Shown here: positions 9,161-17,006 of the stretch, piece by piece
Numbering within the stretch: the stretch's first letter is position 1
How the letters are laid out: the number at the start of each line of letters is the position of its first letter
Source of the DNA: an uncultured Clostridia bacterium
GTDB taxonomy: Bacteria > Bacillota > Clostridia > Lachnospirales > CAG-274
Direction of reading: 5' to 3'
NCBI GenBank assembly: GCA_944376805.1
Contig: CALWDX010000002.1
Coordinates: 1-64,000, forward strand
Length of the DNA stretch: 64,000 nucleotides
Position numbers and translations under genes: made by a program
The notes under the pieces: model-generated
The model's input: only the letters and a program-made list of their open reading frames with translations
Told to the model about the DNA's origin: nothing
Databases searched by the model: none

Positions 9161-9406
9161 ATGTCATCTAATAATTTTATTTATATAATGTTAGGTTTAC
9201 TTTTTTTTGTTTTATTTTTATCTAGTAAATCTATATTAAAATTTATTTTTAACATATTAATAAGTATAGTAATTATTTATATTGCTAATATTTTTCTAAA
9301 ATCTAACAACATTTACTTAAATATAAATTTATTTACAGGCTTATTTTCTGGTATTCTAGGTATACCAGGTATAATTTGCCTTTACATATTACAAATATTA
9401 TTATAA
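9161..9406 (+). CDS. bofA: BofA-family pro-sigma-K processing inhibitor
   Basis: An 81-residue membrane protein with two to three hydrophobic segments and the C-terminal signature NLFTGLFSGILGIPGIICLYIL, typical of BofA. In Bacillus, BofA holds the SpoIVFB protease inactive until the forespore signals, so pro-sigma-K is cut on time during sporulation. Its ribosome site is GGAGG and it lies 9 bp after the yaaL-like gene. BofA is also found in Clostridia whose sigma-K is not processed, so the exact role here is uncertain. Confidence 0.82.
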   Translation: MSSNNFIYIMLGLLFFVLFLSSKSILKFIFNILISIVIIYIANIFLKSNNIYLNINLFTGLFSGILGIPGIICLYILQILL

Positions 9407-9443
9407 AATACAAAATAAAAATAAACTTTAAGAGGAAATAAAA

Positions 9444-10478
9444 ATGTTTTCAAAATTTTTAACAAACTTTCATAATTATCTATTAAATAATAACTTTTCA
9501 ATAATAGAAAATAATACTAATAATAATATTTACTTTAAAAATATAGGTTCTAATGGTTATATAATATCACCTATTATAAAAGATAATATAGAATATGAAA
9601 ATTATTTTAATATTATAGAACAAAATTGTAAATATATATTAGAAAAATTTAATTTATCTAAAATTTATTTAGTTAAAATTTTAATTGGAGAAAATTTTTC
9701 TGATAAAGATATAAACTTTTTAAACCTAGAATTAACCCTAGAAGAAAAAATTGTAAATATTATATGGGGTGTAGACTTAACAAATAATAAAATTTTAACA
9801 GAAGCTAACCAACCAACAAAATTTTTAGATTTAGAAAAATATATTAAAAACATTTTAAAAAATAAAAATGAAACAATAATTATAAAAAATAAAAATGATA
9901 TAATATCTAAAAATACTTATTTAACTTATAGTTTAATAATACTTATTTTATTAATGCATATAGTAATATCTATGTCACCTGTATTAGATAAAAATGAAAT
10001 TGTATATAAATATGGTATATCACCTAATTTATTTGTTGATAAACAGTATTATAGACTTATAACATTTTTATTTTTACATTCTGGTATAACACATTTATTA
10101 TCTAATACTTTAAGTTTATATATATTTGGTACAAGAATAGAAAAATATTTGGGCAAAACTGCTTTTTTATTAATATTTTTAATAGGTGGTCTTTTTAGTG
10201 GTATTTTTAGCATATTATTTACTAGAAGTTACTCTATAGGTGCTAGTGGTGCTATATTTGCATTAGAAAGTGCTACACTATATTTTAGTATAAAAGAAAA
10301 AGTTAAACTAGATGGTTTAGATTACTATACAATAGGTATTTTTTCTATAATAGGTATATTAGGCAGTTTTTCAACTCCTAACATTGACAATGCTGGACAT
10401 ATAGGTGGCTTTTTAATTGGTATTATAGTTTGTTTTATATATTATCATATTTACTATAAAAAATTTATAAATAAGTAA
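9444..10478 (+). CDS. Rhomboid-family intramembrane serine protease
   Basis: A 344-residue protein. A soluble N-terminal domain of about 165 residues, rich in Asn and Lys, precedes six transmembrane segments. Catalytic signatures are present: HSGITHLLSNTLSLYIFG (loop and TM2), GASGAIFALESA with the nucleophile serine, and NIDNAGHIGGFLIG with the catalytic histidine. It should cut single-pass membrane proteins within the bilayer. It follows bofA by 37 bp with its own AGAGG ribosome site. The substrate is unknown, and the N-terminal domain is not one I recognise. Confidence 0.88.
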   Translation: MFSKFLTNFHNYLLNNNFSIIENNTNNNIYFKNIGSNGYIISPIIKDNIEYENYFNIIEQNCKYILEKFNLSKIYLVKILIGENFSDKDINFLNLELTLEEKIVNIIWGVDLTNNKILTEANQPTKFLDLEKYIKNILKNKNETIIIKNKNDIISKNTYLTYSLIILILLMHIVISMSPVLDKNEIVYKYGISPNLFVDKQYYRLITFLFLHSGITHLLSNTLSLYIFGTRIEKYLGKTAFLLIFLIGGLFSGIFSILFTRSYSIGASGAIFALESATLYFSIKEKVKLDGLDYYTIGIFSIIGILGSFSTPNIDNAGHIGGFLIGIIVCFIYYHIYYKKFINK

Positions 10479-10543
10479 TATTTTATTGATAGTATAAATA
10501 TCATTTATTGTGTGAATATTTTTAACATAGTAGGTGATTAAAT

Positions 10544-11122
10544 ATGGAAAAACAAATATTTAATATTTTATATAAACTTAACAATATAAAATATTTAGAT
10601 AATAAAGATAAAAAAATATATATATCTTTTTACAACTTTTTTATTAATAATTATAAAAAATATAATAATGTTAATGACTTATTTAATATTTATTTAATTT
10701 ATAATGGAAAAGAAAGTTTAAATGAAACTTTAAATTTTTTTGATAAAATTTTAAATATTAATATAACTTTAGATAAGATTTTTATTGTTAATGAAATAAA
10801 AAGATATGAAAATATAAAAAATTCTAATATTAAAAATAATATAATTTATTTTCATAATAAAAACAGTAACGTTATTGATGGTAAATTTTTAGTATATAGT
10901 AAATGGTTTGATAATTATTTAATAATAAAAAATTTATCTAATAATAAAATATTAAAATTATATGTTCAAGATAATATATTAAAATATATAAATATTAATG
11001 ATATAATAAATTTAAAAATTATAAAAAATAATAAAAGTTTTTGGTCTATTATAAATATTATAGATTTTCTACCAAATGGTTTAAGAAATGATACATATAA
11101 AGAAATATACCAAAAATTATAG
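10544..11122 (+). CDS. Uncharacterised 192-residue protein
   Basis: I do not recognise this family. The protein is extremely rich in Asn, Ile and Lys, has no signal peptide or membrane segment, and looks like a mixed helical/strand soluble domain. A beta-rich second half (from about residue 105, YFHNKNSNVIDGKFLVYSK) could be a small ligand or nucleic-acid binding fold, but that is only an impression. It lies 65 bp after the rhomboid gene, has a TAGGTGA ribosome site, and ends directly at a strong terminator, so it is probably a real gene of the same unit. Confidence 0.55.
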   Translation: MEKQIFNILYKLNNIKYLDNKDKKIYISFYNFFINNYKKYNNVNDLFNIYLIYNGKESLNETLNFFDKILNINITLDKIFIVNEIKRYENIKNSNIKNNIIYFHNKNSNVIDGKFLVYSKWFDNYLIIKNLSNNKILKLYVQDNILKYININDIINLKIIKNNKSFWSIINIIDFLPNGLRNDTYKEIYQKL

Positions 11123-11146
11123 GGTGTAGAAATTCTACACCCTTTT
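11122..11146 (+). terminator. Terminator after the rhomboid unit
   Basis: GGGTGTAGAA (11122-11131) pairs with TTCTACACCC (11133-11142), followed by TTTT. One of the few GC-rich stems in the window; it starts inside the stop codon of the preceding gene. Confidence 0.88.
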
Positions 11147-11162
11147 ATAGTTTCAAATAAAA

Positions 11163-11429
11163 TTATATTTCATAACCTTCTTCTTTTGCTAATTTAATAA
11201 GTTCTTTAATAGATTCTAAAGAAACTTTTTTTCCTTTATATTCTACTAAATTCTCCATATCAGCATCAAAAATATCACCAGGTTGATATTTTCTTAAAAT
11301 AATTTTTTCATCTTCAACAAAAATTTCTAAAGCATCTTTATAATTTAAATTAAAAGATTCTCTAATTTCTTTTGGTAAAACAATTCTTCCTAACTCATCT
11401 AAACTTCTTGTCATTCCTGTATGTCTCAT
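11163..11429 (-). CDS. AbrB/SpoVT-type transcriptional regulator
   Basis: An 88-residue DNA-binding protein with the swapped-hairpin AbrB domain at the N-terminus (TRSLDELGRIVLPKEIRESF, then DALEIFVEDEKIILRKY) and a short helical tail. The frame is open further upstream, but the ATG at 11429 is chosen because AGGAGG stands at 11437-11442 and the family begins MRxTGxTR. Such regulators control transition-state or sporulation genes. It has its own promoter and stands alone, so its targets cannot be inferred from position. Confidence 0.88.
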   Translation of the reverse strand: MRHTGMTRSLDELGRIVLPKEIRESFNLNYKDALEIFVEDEKIILRKYQPGDIFDADMENLVEYKGKKVSLESIKELIKLAKEEGYEI

Positions 11430-11499
11430 ATTTTTTCCTCCTATTCTAAACTTAAGGATATAAACTAATAAGTTATTTAAAAATTTTTGAATTTTACAT

Positions 11500-11528
11500 A
11501 TATTATCACATTTATATAATTCTGTCAA
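11500..11528 (-). promoter_or_regulatory. Promoter of the AbrB-type gene
   Basis: TTGACA (11523-11528), 17-bp spacer, TAATAT (11500-11505) on the minus strand. It leaves a 5' leader of about 65 bases. Confidence 0.7.
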
Positions 11529-11551
11529 TATTTTATATAAATTGTCAAATT

Positions 11552-12892
11552 TTAGCATATAGAGTTATTATTTATATAATTTGCAATAACTCTAACTTTA
11601 TATTGTTTTTGAGCACATAAAAGACCATCTTCTTCTGGTAAAATAAACTTAATATTTTTAACTTTTATATCTTCACAAGACTTTCCACTATGTGCTGGTA
11701 TAGAAATAATTTTCATACCCTTTTTATTCTCTTTTCCTAAGTTATCAACTTCATTTAATGTAATAGCTAATGCAACTTTTTTATTTGGACATATATTTTT
11801 AAGTGTTAAACTAAGTTCTAATATTCTTCCTAAATTATCTAAAACATAATTCCCTAAATCAAATTCTAAGTAGTCTTGACAAACATCAAATGTAACAGTT
11901 TGAGGGTCTGGACAAGGGTCAACAGAATATATACTTCCACAATTTATTGTTATTTTAGGATTTTGAAAATTAGCTATATTACCCTCATCATCACTATAAG
12001 TTATAGATTTATTAACTTCTGTAATTTTAGAGGAATTCCCTAAATATTTAACTTCAAAAGTTAAAGTTGCATTTTCACTAGCCCTTTTACCTAGTTCATT
12101 AATAGTCCATTTTAATGTAGTATTGTTAACTAAACTAGCGTTTCCCTTTGTAGGCATCATAATTTCTACTATACTAAAATCATCATTTAATACTTCATCT
12201 ACTACAATGTTTGTTGCACCTGGTTTTGTAATATTATTTGCAAGTTCTTCAAATACATTTTCTAAATCATTAAGGTCTGGTGTAATTGAAACATGTGTAC
12301 TATCTGGGTCTGAAGCCCATTGATTTAATGCATTAACATCTACACCATTTGCTCCAGTAAGACCTATACAATAAATAGTAATTCCTGCATCTTTTGCCTG
12401 TTGAGCTAATATATTAGGATTTGGTCCTATTGTAGTTGTTCCATCTGTAAACATAATAATAACTTTCTCATTTTGTGATAATGGATTAAAAGTTTCTATT
12501 GCTTTTTTAAATGCATCAGAATGATTTGTATTACCTCCAGCTACTAATATATCTATTGCTGTTTTAAGTTCTGCTACATTTGTTGTAAGAGGTACATTTT
12601 TAGTTGCTTCAGTAGCAAAACTTACCATACCAATATTACTTCCATTTCCTATTATGCCATTTGCCCCACCATCTGTAGCAGTATCAATTATATCTACAAA
12701 AATCTTTGCAGCCTTTTTTACCTCTGATAGAGGTAGTCCTGTCATACTTCCTGACCTATCTAATACTAAAACAATATCTACTGGATTCTCTTGTATATCT
12801 GGAGCTGCTGAAAGAGCAAGTGTAACAAAAAAATTTTCACCACATAATATTTCACTTTTATTTAATAATTTATTTGAAAGATTTAATCCCAT
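11552..12892 (-). CDS. Cytosolic von Willebrand factor A domain protein
   Basis: A 446-residue protein. The vWA domain (about 38-215) keeps the MIDAS metal site: DRSGSM, a threonine later in NVPLTTN, and MFTDGT. It is followed by a beta-sandwich like region (about 220-315) and a C-terminal domain with four to five cysteines (DPCPDPQTVTFDVCQDYLEFDL to NNNSIC). I recall this C-terminal module recurring in surface or spore-associated proteins of Clostridia, with the wording 'NVCPNKKVALA'. There is no signal peptide or anchor, so it would act inside the cell or be placed on the spore by the mother cell. No vWA partner ATPase (MoxR) is adjacent. Confidence 0.72.
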   Translation of the reverse strand: MGLNLSNKLLNKSEILCGENFFVTLALSAAPDIQENPVDIVLVLDRSGSMTGLPLSEVKKAAKIFVDIIDTATDGGANGIIGNGSNIGMVSFATEATKNVPLTTNVAELKTAIDILVAGGNTNHSDAFKKAIETFNPLSQNEKVIIMFTDGTTTIGPNPNILAQQAKDAGITIYCIGLTGANGVDVNALNQWASDPDSTHVSITPDLNDLENVFEELANNITKPGATNIVVDEVLNDDFSIVEIMMPTKGNASLVNNTTLKWTINELGKRASENATLTFEVKYLGNSSKITEVNKSITYSDDEGNIANFQNPKITINCGSIYSVDPCPDPQTVTFDVCQDYLEFDLGNYVLDNLGRILELSLTLKNICPNKKVALAITLNEVDNLGKENKKGMKIISIPAHSGKSCEDIKVKNIKFILPEEDGLLCAQKQYKVRVIANYINNNSIC

Positions 12893-13041
12893 AAAAAATT
12901 CTCCTTTATTTATATTTAATTATAATTAAGGACATTTATTGTTATAAATAACTCTTTTATATTTGTTTGTCCTAATAATATAATATTAATTAAATTAAAT
13001 TTAGTTACAAAAACTTGTATCAATTTTATATCTTAAAAAAT

Positions 13042-13117
13042 CTTATAAGTATTAAATATAAGCCTCATAAGTATATATAATAATTCTTATCAGCTATAAT
13101 ATATAAGTCTTATAAGT
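13042..13117. repeat. ATAAGT repeat cluster upstream of pfl
   Basis: ATAAGT occurs at 13045, 13067, 13103 and 13112. Two copies are part of the palindrome CTTATAAG (13042-13049 and 13109-13116), with a lone inverse CTTAT at 13086. It lies about 95-170 bp upstream of the pfl promoter and may be a regulator-binding array. Confidence 0.45.
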
Positions 13118-13209
13118 CATAACATATAACCCAAAAAATATTGTTCAATTTGCTAAAAAACCCCTGAAAAATATATAAAAAAATTTAACTAATTTAATTA
13201 ATATGTATC

Positions 13210-13238
13210 TTGATTTATGAAATAATATATTATATAAT
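13210..13238 (+). promoter_or_regulatory. Promoter of the pfl operon
   Basis: TTGATT (13210-13215), 17-bp spacer, TATAAT (13233-13238). Confidence 0.75.
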
Positions 13239-13358
13239 GTTAGTTGAAAAGTAGATTAAATTAATATACTTTATTTTTAAGTTAATCTTTTAGGTATAAA
13301 TATAAAATATCTAAAAATATATAAAAATTTAATATTGTTATTTAGGGGTGAATGATTA

Positions 13359-15404
13359 ATGAACACTGAATGGAAAGATTTTATTGGTGGTAATTGGCAA
13401 AAAGAGGTTAATGTTAGAGACTTTATCCAAAAAAATTACACACCATATGAAGGTGATGATAGTTTCTTAGCTGGTCCTACTCAAAATACAACTGACCTTT
13501 GGGCTCAAGTTATGGACCTTACTAAACAAGAAAGAGAAGCTGGTGGAGTTTTAGATATGGATACAAAAGTTGTATCTACTATTACTTCTCATGGAGCTGG
13601 TTATTTAGATAAAGACAAAGAAACTATTGTTGGTTTCCAAACAGAAAAACCTTTTAAACGTTCTTTACAACCTTATGGTGGTATAAGAATGGCTGAAAGT
13701 TCTTGTGCTGCTTATGGTTATACTGTAGACCCAGAAATTAGTGAATTTTTCACTGTTCATAGAAAAACTCATAATGCTGGTGTTTTTGATGCTTATACAG
13801 ATGAAATGAAAGCTTGTCGTTCAAGTAAAATTATTACTGGTCTTCCTGATGCTTATGGTCGTGGTCGTATAATTGGTGACTACAGAAGAGTTGCTTTATA
13901 TGGTGTTGACAGACTTATTGAAGACAAACAAGCACAAAAACGTTCTACAGGTAGTGTAATGACTCCAGATATTATTCGTGATAGAGAAGAATTATCTGAA
14001 CAAATCAGAGCACTTGGAGAACTTAAAAAATTAGGTGAAATTTATGGTTTTGATATTTCAAGACCTGCTAACGATGTTAAAGAAGCTATTCAATGGATGT
14101 ACCTTGGTTATTTAGCTGCTATTAAAGAACAAAATGGTGCTGCTATGTCTCTTGGTCGTACATCTACATTTATTGATATATATGCAGAAAGAGATTTAAA
14201 AGCTGGTAAATATACTGAAGAACAAATTCAAGAATTTGTTGACCATTTCATTATGAAATTAAGACTTGTTAAATTTGCTCGTACTCCAGAATATAACCAA
14301 TTATTCTCTGGTGACCCTACTTGGGTAACAGAATCTATTGGTGGTGTTGGTATTGATGGTAGACCTCTTGTTACAAAAATGTCTTTCAGATATTTACACA
14401 CTCTTAACAACTTAGGTACTGCTCCAGAACCAAACTTAACTGTTTTATGGTCTGTAAGATTACCAGAAGGGTTCAAAAGATTCTGTGCTAAAACTTCTAT
14501 AACTTCATCTTCTATTCAATATGAAAATGATGACCTTATGAGAGTTACTCATGGTGATGACTATGCTATCGCTTGTTGTGTATCTTCTATGAGAGTTGGT
14601 AAAGAAATGCAATTCTTTGGTGCTCGTGCCAACCTTGCTAAATGTTTACTTTACGCTATTAATGGTGGTGTTGATGAAGTTAAGAAAACACAAGTTGGTC
14701 CTAAATTTAGACCTATTACTGATGAATATTTAACTTATGATGAAGTTATGCCAAGATATAAAGATATGATGAAATGGCTTGCTGGTGTTTATGTAAACAC
14801 TTTAAATGTTATTCATTATATGCATGATAAATATTGTTATGAAAAACTTCAAATGGCTTTACATGATAGACATGTAACTCGTTGGTTTGCAACTGGTATT
14901 GCTGGTCTTTCTGTTGTAGCTGACTCTTTATCTGCTATTAAATATGCTAAAGTTAAAACAATAAGAGATGAAAATGGTATTGTTGTTGATTATGAAGTTG
15001 AAGGTGATTTCCCTAAATATGGTAACAATGATGATAGAGTAGACAGTATTGCTGTTGAACTTGTTCATACATTTATGGAATATGTAAGAATGAACCAAAC
15101 TTATAGAAATGGTATTCCTACTACTTCTATCTTAACAATTACTTCTAACGTTGTTTATGGTAAAGCTACAGGTTCTACTCCTTGTGGTAGAAAAGCTGGT
15201 GAACCTTTCGCTCCAGGTGCTAATCCAATGCACGGTCGTGATAGCAATGGTGCTGTTGCAAGTTTAGCTTCTGTTGCAAAATTACCATTTATGGATGCTC
15301 AAGATGGTATTTCTAATACATTCTCTATTATACCTGGTGCTCTTGGTAAAGAAGACCAAGTGTTCGTTGGTGATTTAGAAGTTGAATTAGACCTTGATAA
15401 ATAA
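13359..15404 (+). CDS. pflB: Pyruvate formate-lyase catalytic core without glycyl-radical domain
   Basis: Converts pyruvate and CoA to acetyl-CoA and formate. The 681 residues match the family from the N-terminus ([18 protein letters not shown]) through the substrate residues ([12 protein letters not shown] region, [10 protein letters not shown]) and the active-site pair Cys406-Cys407 ([10 protein letters not shown]) to [22 protein letters not shown], then stops. Usual PFL proteins have about 740-760 residues, the last 60-80 forming the glycyl-radical domain. That part is absent here and is encoded by the gene at 15704. The end falls at the domain boundary. Codon choice (frequent CGT, AAC, TTC) differs from neighbours and suggests high expression. 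The GGGGTGA ribosome site is good. Confidence 0.95.
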   Translation: MNTEWKDFIGGNWQKEVNVRDFIQKNYTPYEGDDSFLAGPTQNTTDLWAQVMDLTKQEREAGGVLDMDTKVVSTITSHGAGYLDKDKETIVGFQTEKPFKRSLQPYGGIRMAESSCAAYGYTVDPEISEFFTVHRKTHNAGVFDAYTDEMKACRSSKIITGLPDAYGRGRIIGDYRRVALYGVDRLIEDKQAQKRSTGSVMTPDIIRDREELSEQIRALGELKKLGEIYGFDISRPANDVKEAIQWMYLGYLAAIKEQNGAAMSLGRTSTFIDIYAERDLKAGKYTEEQIQEFVDHFIMKLRLVKFARTPEYNQLFSGDPTWVTESIGGVGIDGRPLVTKMSFRYLHTLNNLGTAPEPNLTVLWSVRLPEGFKRFCAKTSITSSSIQYENDDLMRVTHGDDYAIACCVSSMRVGKEMQFFGARANLAKCLLYAINGGVDEVKKTQVGPKFRPITDEYLTYDEVMPRYKDMMKWLAGVYVNTLNVIHYMHDKYCYEKLQMALHDRHVTRWFATGIAGLSVVADSLSAIKYAKVKTIRDENGIVVDYEVEGDFPKYGNNDDRVDSIAVELVHTFMEYVRMNQTYRNGIPTTSILTITSNVVYGKATGSTPCGRKAGEPFAPGANPMHGRDSNGAVASLASVAKLPFMDAQDGISNTFSIIPGALGKEDQVFVGDLEVELDLDK

Positions 15405-15427
15405 TTAGCCTAAAAGGTGGTTATTAT

Positions 15428-15631
15428 ATGGATAATGATAAAAGAATTGATGATATAATTGCTATGCTTGATGGTTTTACTACTAAAAATGGTGGTCATA
15501 TGAACATTGAAGTAAATAGTAATGATATCAATTCAAAAAAAGTTGATACAGCCAATAGCCTAGATTGTTCTACTGGTGATATGGCTTGTAAAGTACCTAC
15601 ATTATTTGAAGGTATTGAAGATAATAATTAG
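15428..15631 (+). CDS. Radical-domain-like stub protein, no glycyl-radical loop
   Basis: A 67-residue protein between the PFL core and the radical-domain gene. Residues about 5-35 (RIDDIIAMLDGF then GGHMNIEV) align with the start of the 81-residue radical protein ([12 protein letters not shown] then GGHHLNVNV). The part that would carry RVSGYA is replaced by an unrelated tail with two cysteines (LDCSTGDMACKVPTLFEG). It has an AGGTGG ribosome site and an ATG, and follows the core gene by 23 bp. It cannot hold the glycyl radical. It could dock where the radical domain docks, or be a decaying duplicate. The open frame and ribosome site favour a real protein. Confidence 0.75.
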   Translation: MDNDKRIDDIIAMLDGFTTKNGGHMNIEVNSNDINSKKVDTANSLDCSTGDMACKVPTLFEGIEDNN

Positions 15632-15639
15632 TTAATTTA

Positions 15640-15665
15640 GGGGCTATATAATAGCTTATAGCCCC
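15640..15665 (+). other. Stem-loop between the stub and grcA-like genes
   Basis: GGGGCTATA (15640-15648) pairs perfectly with TATAGCCCC (15657-15665) over an 8-base loop. Only CTTAT, not a U-run, follows, so it is more likely an RNA processing or stability element or a leaky terminator than a full stop. Confidence 0.7.
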
Positions 15666-15703
15666 CTTATATAATATATTAAATAAATAGGAGGAATTTT
15701 TTT

Positions 15704-15949
15704 ATGTCAAATGTAAACAATCAACAAGTAGATAATTTAGTAGCAATGTTAGATGGGTATGCTGAACATGGTGGACACCACCTTAATGTAAATGTTTTCA
15801 CTAAAGAAACTTTATTAGATGCTCAAGCTCACCCTGAAAAATATCCACAATTAACAATTCGTGTTTCTGGTTATGCTGTTAACTTCAATAAACTTACTAA
15901 AGAACAACAAGACGACGTAATCAGCAGAACATTCCACAAAGCAATGTAA
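15704..15949 (+). CDS. grcA: Stand-alone glycyl-radical domain of pyruvate formate-lyase
   Basis: An 81-residue protein equal to the C-terminal domain of [21 protein letters not shown], then [19 protein letters not shown] with the radical glycine at position 56, then [13 protein letters not shown]. In Escherichia coli the related YfiD/GrcA is a spare part that rescues oxygen-cut PFL. Here no full-length PFL is present in the operon, so this protein must supply the radical to the 681-residue core in trans. It has an AGGAGG ribosome site and sits 2 bp before pflA, whose product should install the radical. Confidence 0.93.
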   Translation: MSNVNNQQVDNLVAMLDGYAEHGGHHLNVNVFTKETLLDAQAHPEKYPQLTIRVSGYAVNFNKLTKEQQDDVISRTFHKAM

Positions 15950-15951
15950 TT

Positions 15952-16710
15952 ATGGAAGGCTATATTCACTCTACAGAAAGCTTTGGTACAGTAGATGGAC
16001 CTGGTGTTAGATTTGTTGTATTTACACAAGGTTGCCCACTACGTTGCCTTTATTGTCATAACCCTGATACTTGGGAACTTAATAAAGGTACAAAAATGAC
16101 TGCAGATGAAATATTAGCTAAATATGATTTAACAAAAAGTTACTATAAAGATGGAGGGCTTACCGTTACTGGCGGTGAGCCTCTTCTACAAATAGACTTT
16201 GTAATAGAACTTTTTGAAAAAGCTAAAGCTAAAAATATTCATACTTGCTTAGATACATCTGGTATTATTTTTGACAAAGCTAATGAAAAAATTATTGAAA
16301 AAATGGATAAACTTTTATCTGTTACTGATTTAATTTTACTAGATATAAAACATATAAATAATGATGAACATAAAAAATTATGTGCTGTACCTAACACTCA
16401 TATTTTAGAATTTGCTAAATATTTAAGTGATAAAGGTCAACCTATTTGGGTTAGACATGTTGTGGTAGATGGTTACACATTTAATGAAAAATATTTATAT
16501 GAATTAGGTCTTTTTATTGGTGAGCTTAAAAATGTTAAGGCTTTAGATGTTTTACCTTATCACGAAATGGGTGAAGTAAAATATAAAAACCTTGGTATAG
16601 AATATCCTTTAAAAGATATGCCTGCCCTCAAAAAAGAAGATGCTATTAAAGCTAGAGAAATTATATTAAAAGGTATAAAAGATAAAAGAATTGAGCTTAA
16701 AAATAGTTAA
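15952..16710 (+). CDS. pflA: Pyruvate formate-lyase activating enzyme
   Basis: A 252-residue radical SAM enzyme that abstracts hydrogen from the radical glycine. The cluster motif is Cys28-x3-Cys32-x2-Cys35 (GCPLRCLYCHNPDTW), and the N-terminus GYIHSTESFGTVDGPGVRF fits the family. GGEPLLQ (SAM-binding GGE motif) follows. Only 2 bp separate it from the stop of the radical-domain gene and I see no ribosome site, so translation is probably coupled to that gene. Its length is normal. Confidence 0.96.
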   Translation: MEGYIHSTESFGTVDGPGVRFVVFTQGCPLRCLYCHNPDTWELNKGTKMTADEILAKYDLTKSYYKDGGLTVTGGEPLLQIDFVIELFEKAKAKNIHTCLDTSGIIFDKANEKIIEKMDKLLSVTDLILLDIKHINNDEHKKLCAVPNTHILEFAKYLSDKGQPIWVRHVVVDGYTFNEKYLYELGLFIGELKNVKALDVLPYHEMGEVKYKNLGIEYPLKDMPALKKEDAIKAREIILKGIKDKRIELKNS

Positions 16711-16734
16711 AAAGTAATATACTTTTTAACTATT
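16702..16734 (+). terminator. Hairpin at the end of pflA
   Basis: A 15-bp inverted repeat (16702-16716 and 16720-16734, AATAGTTAAAAAGTA and inverse) with a 3-base loop, overlapping the pflA stop. A+T only apart from single G/C, so termination may be partial. Confidence 0.65.
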
Positions 16735-16743
16735 AATTTTATT

Positions 16744-16974
16744 ATGGAAAATAAAGAATATAATATTGAATATAAATGTCCTTGTTGTAATAAATATACT
16801 TTTTATGATTTATATGATATTTGCCCTTATTGTTTTTGGGAAAATGACCCTATACAATTAGATAATCCATATCGTAGTAGTGGTGCAAATAAAGTAAGTT
16901 TAATAGAAGCAAGGGAAAATTTTATTAAATATGGTACATCTGAAAAAAGATTTGTTAAATGTGTAAAAAAGTAA
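16744..16974 (+). CDS. CPCC-type cysteine-rich small protein
   Basis: A 76-residue protein with CPCCNKYTFYDLYDICPYC, the cysteine-rich CPCC domain (a small zinc-ribbon like knuckle), followed by FWENDP and GANKVSLIEARENF, all typical of the family. The function of CPCC proteins is unknown. It starts 10 bp after the pflA hairpin and has no evident ribosome site upstream of ATG 16744, so the start or its mode of initiation is uncertain. Confidence 0.75.
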   Translation: MENKEYNIEYKCPCCNKYTFYDLYDICPYCFWENDPIQLDNPYRSSGANKVSLIEARENFIKYGTSEKRFVKCVKK

Positions 16975-16997
16975 AGACATAAGTCTTTACTTTTTTA
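16966..16997. terminator. Bidirectional terminator between CPCC gene and mannosidase
   Basis: AAAAAAGTAAAGAC (16966-16979) and its inverse (16984-16997), four-base loop, T-run on both strands. It overlaps the CPCC stop codon. Confidence 0.88.
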
Positions 16998-17006
16998 TTT
17001 ATAAAA

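Larger units (their letters stand above)
12893..13358. other. 466-bp intergenic region upstream of pfl
   Basis: Divergent control region between the vWA gene and the pfl core. It holds the pfl promoter (13210-13238), a cluster of ATAAGT repeats (13042-13117), a pair of inverted GGACA/TGTCC elements near 12931 and 12972, and a leader of about 115 bases with an AGATTAA/TTAATCT stem (13253-13259 and 13282-13288). No gene is seen. Confidence 0.6.

Noticed and set aside
12893-13000. GGACA/TGTCC inverted elements as the vWA gene promoter control
   Set aside because: Only five to six bases match over a 35-bp distance, and no convincing promoter boxes could be placed with them.
15404-15704. Frameshift or sequencing error breaking a normal PFL gene
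   Set aside because: The core ends with a stop at the domain boundary, 300 bp of other sequence with its own gene and stem-loop follows, and the radical-domain gene starts with a good ribosome site and ATG. One indel cannot produce this.
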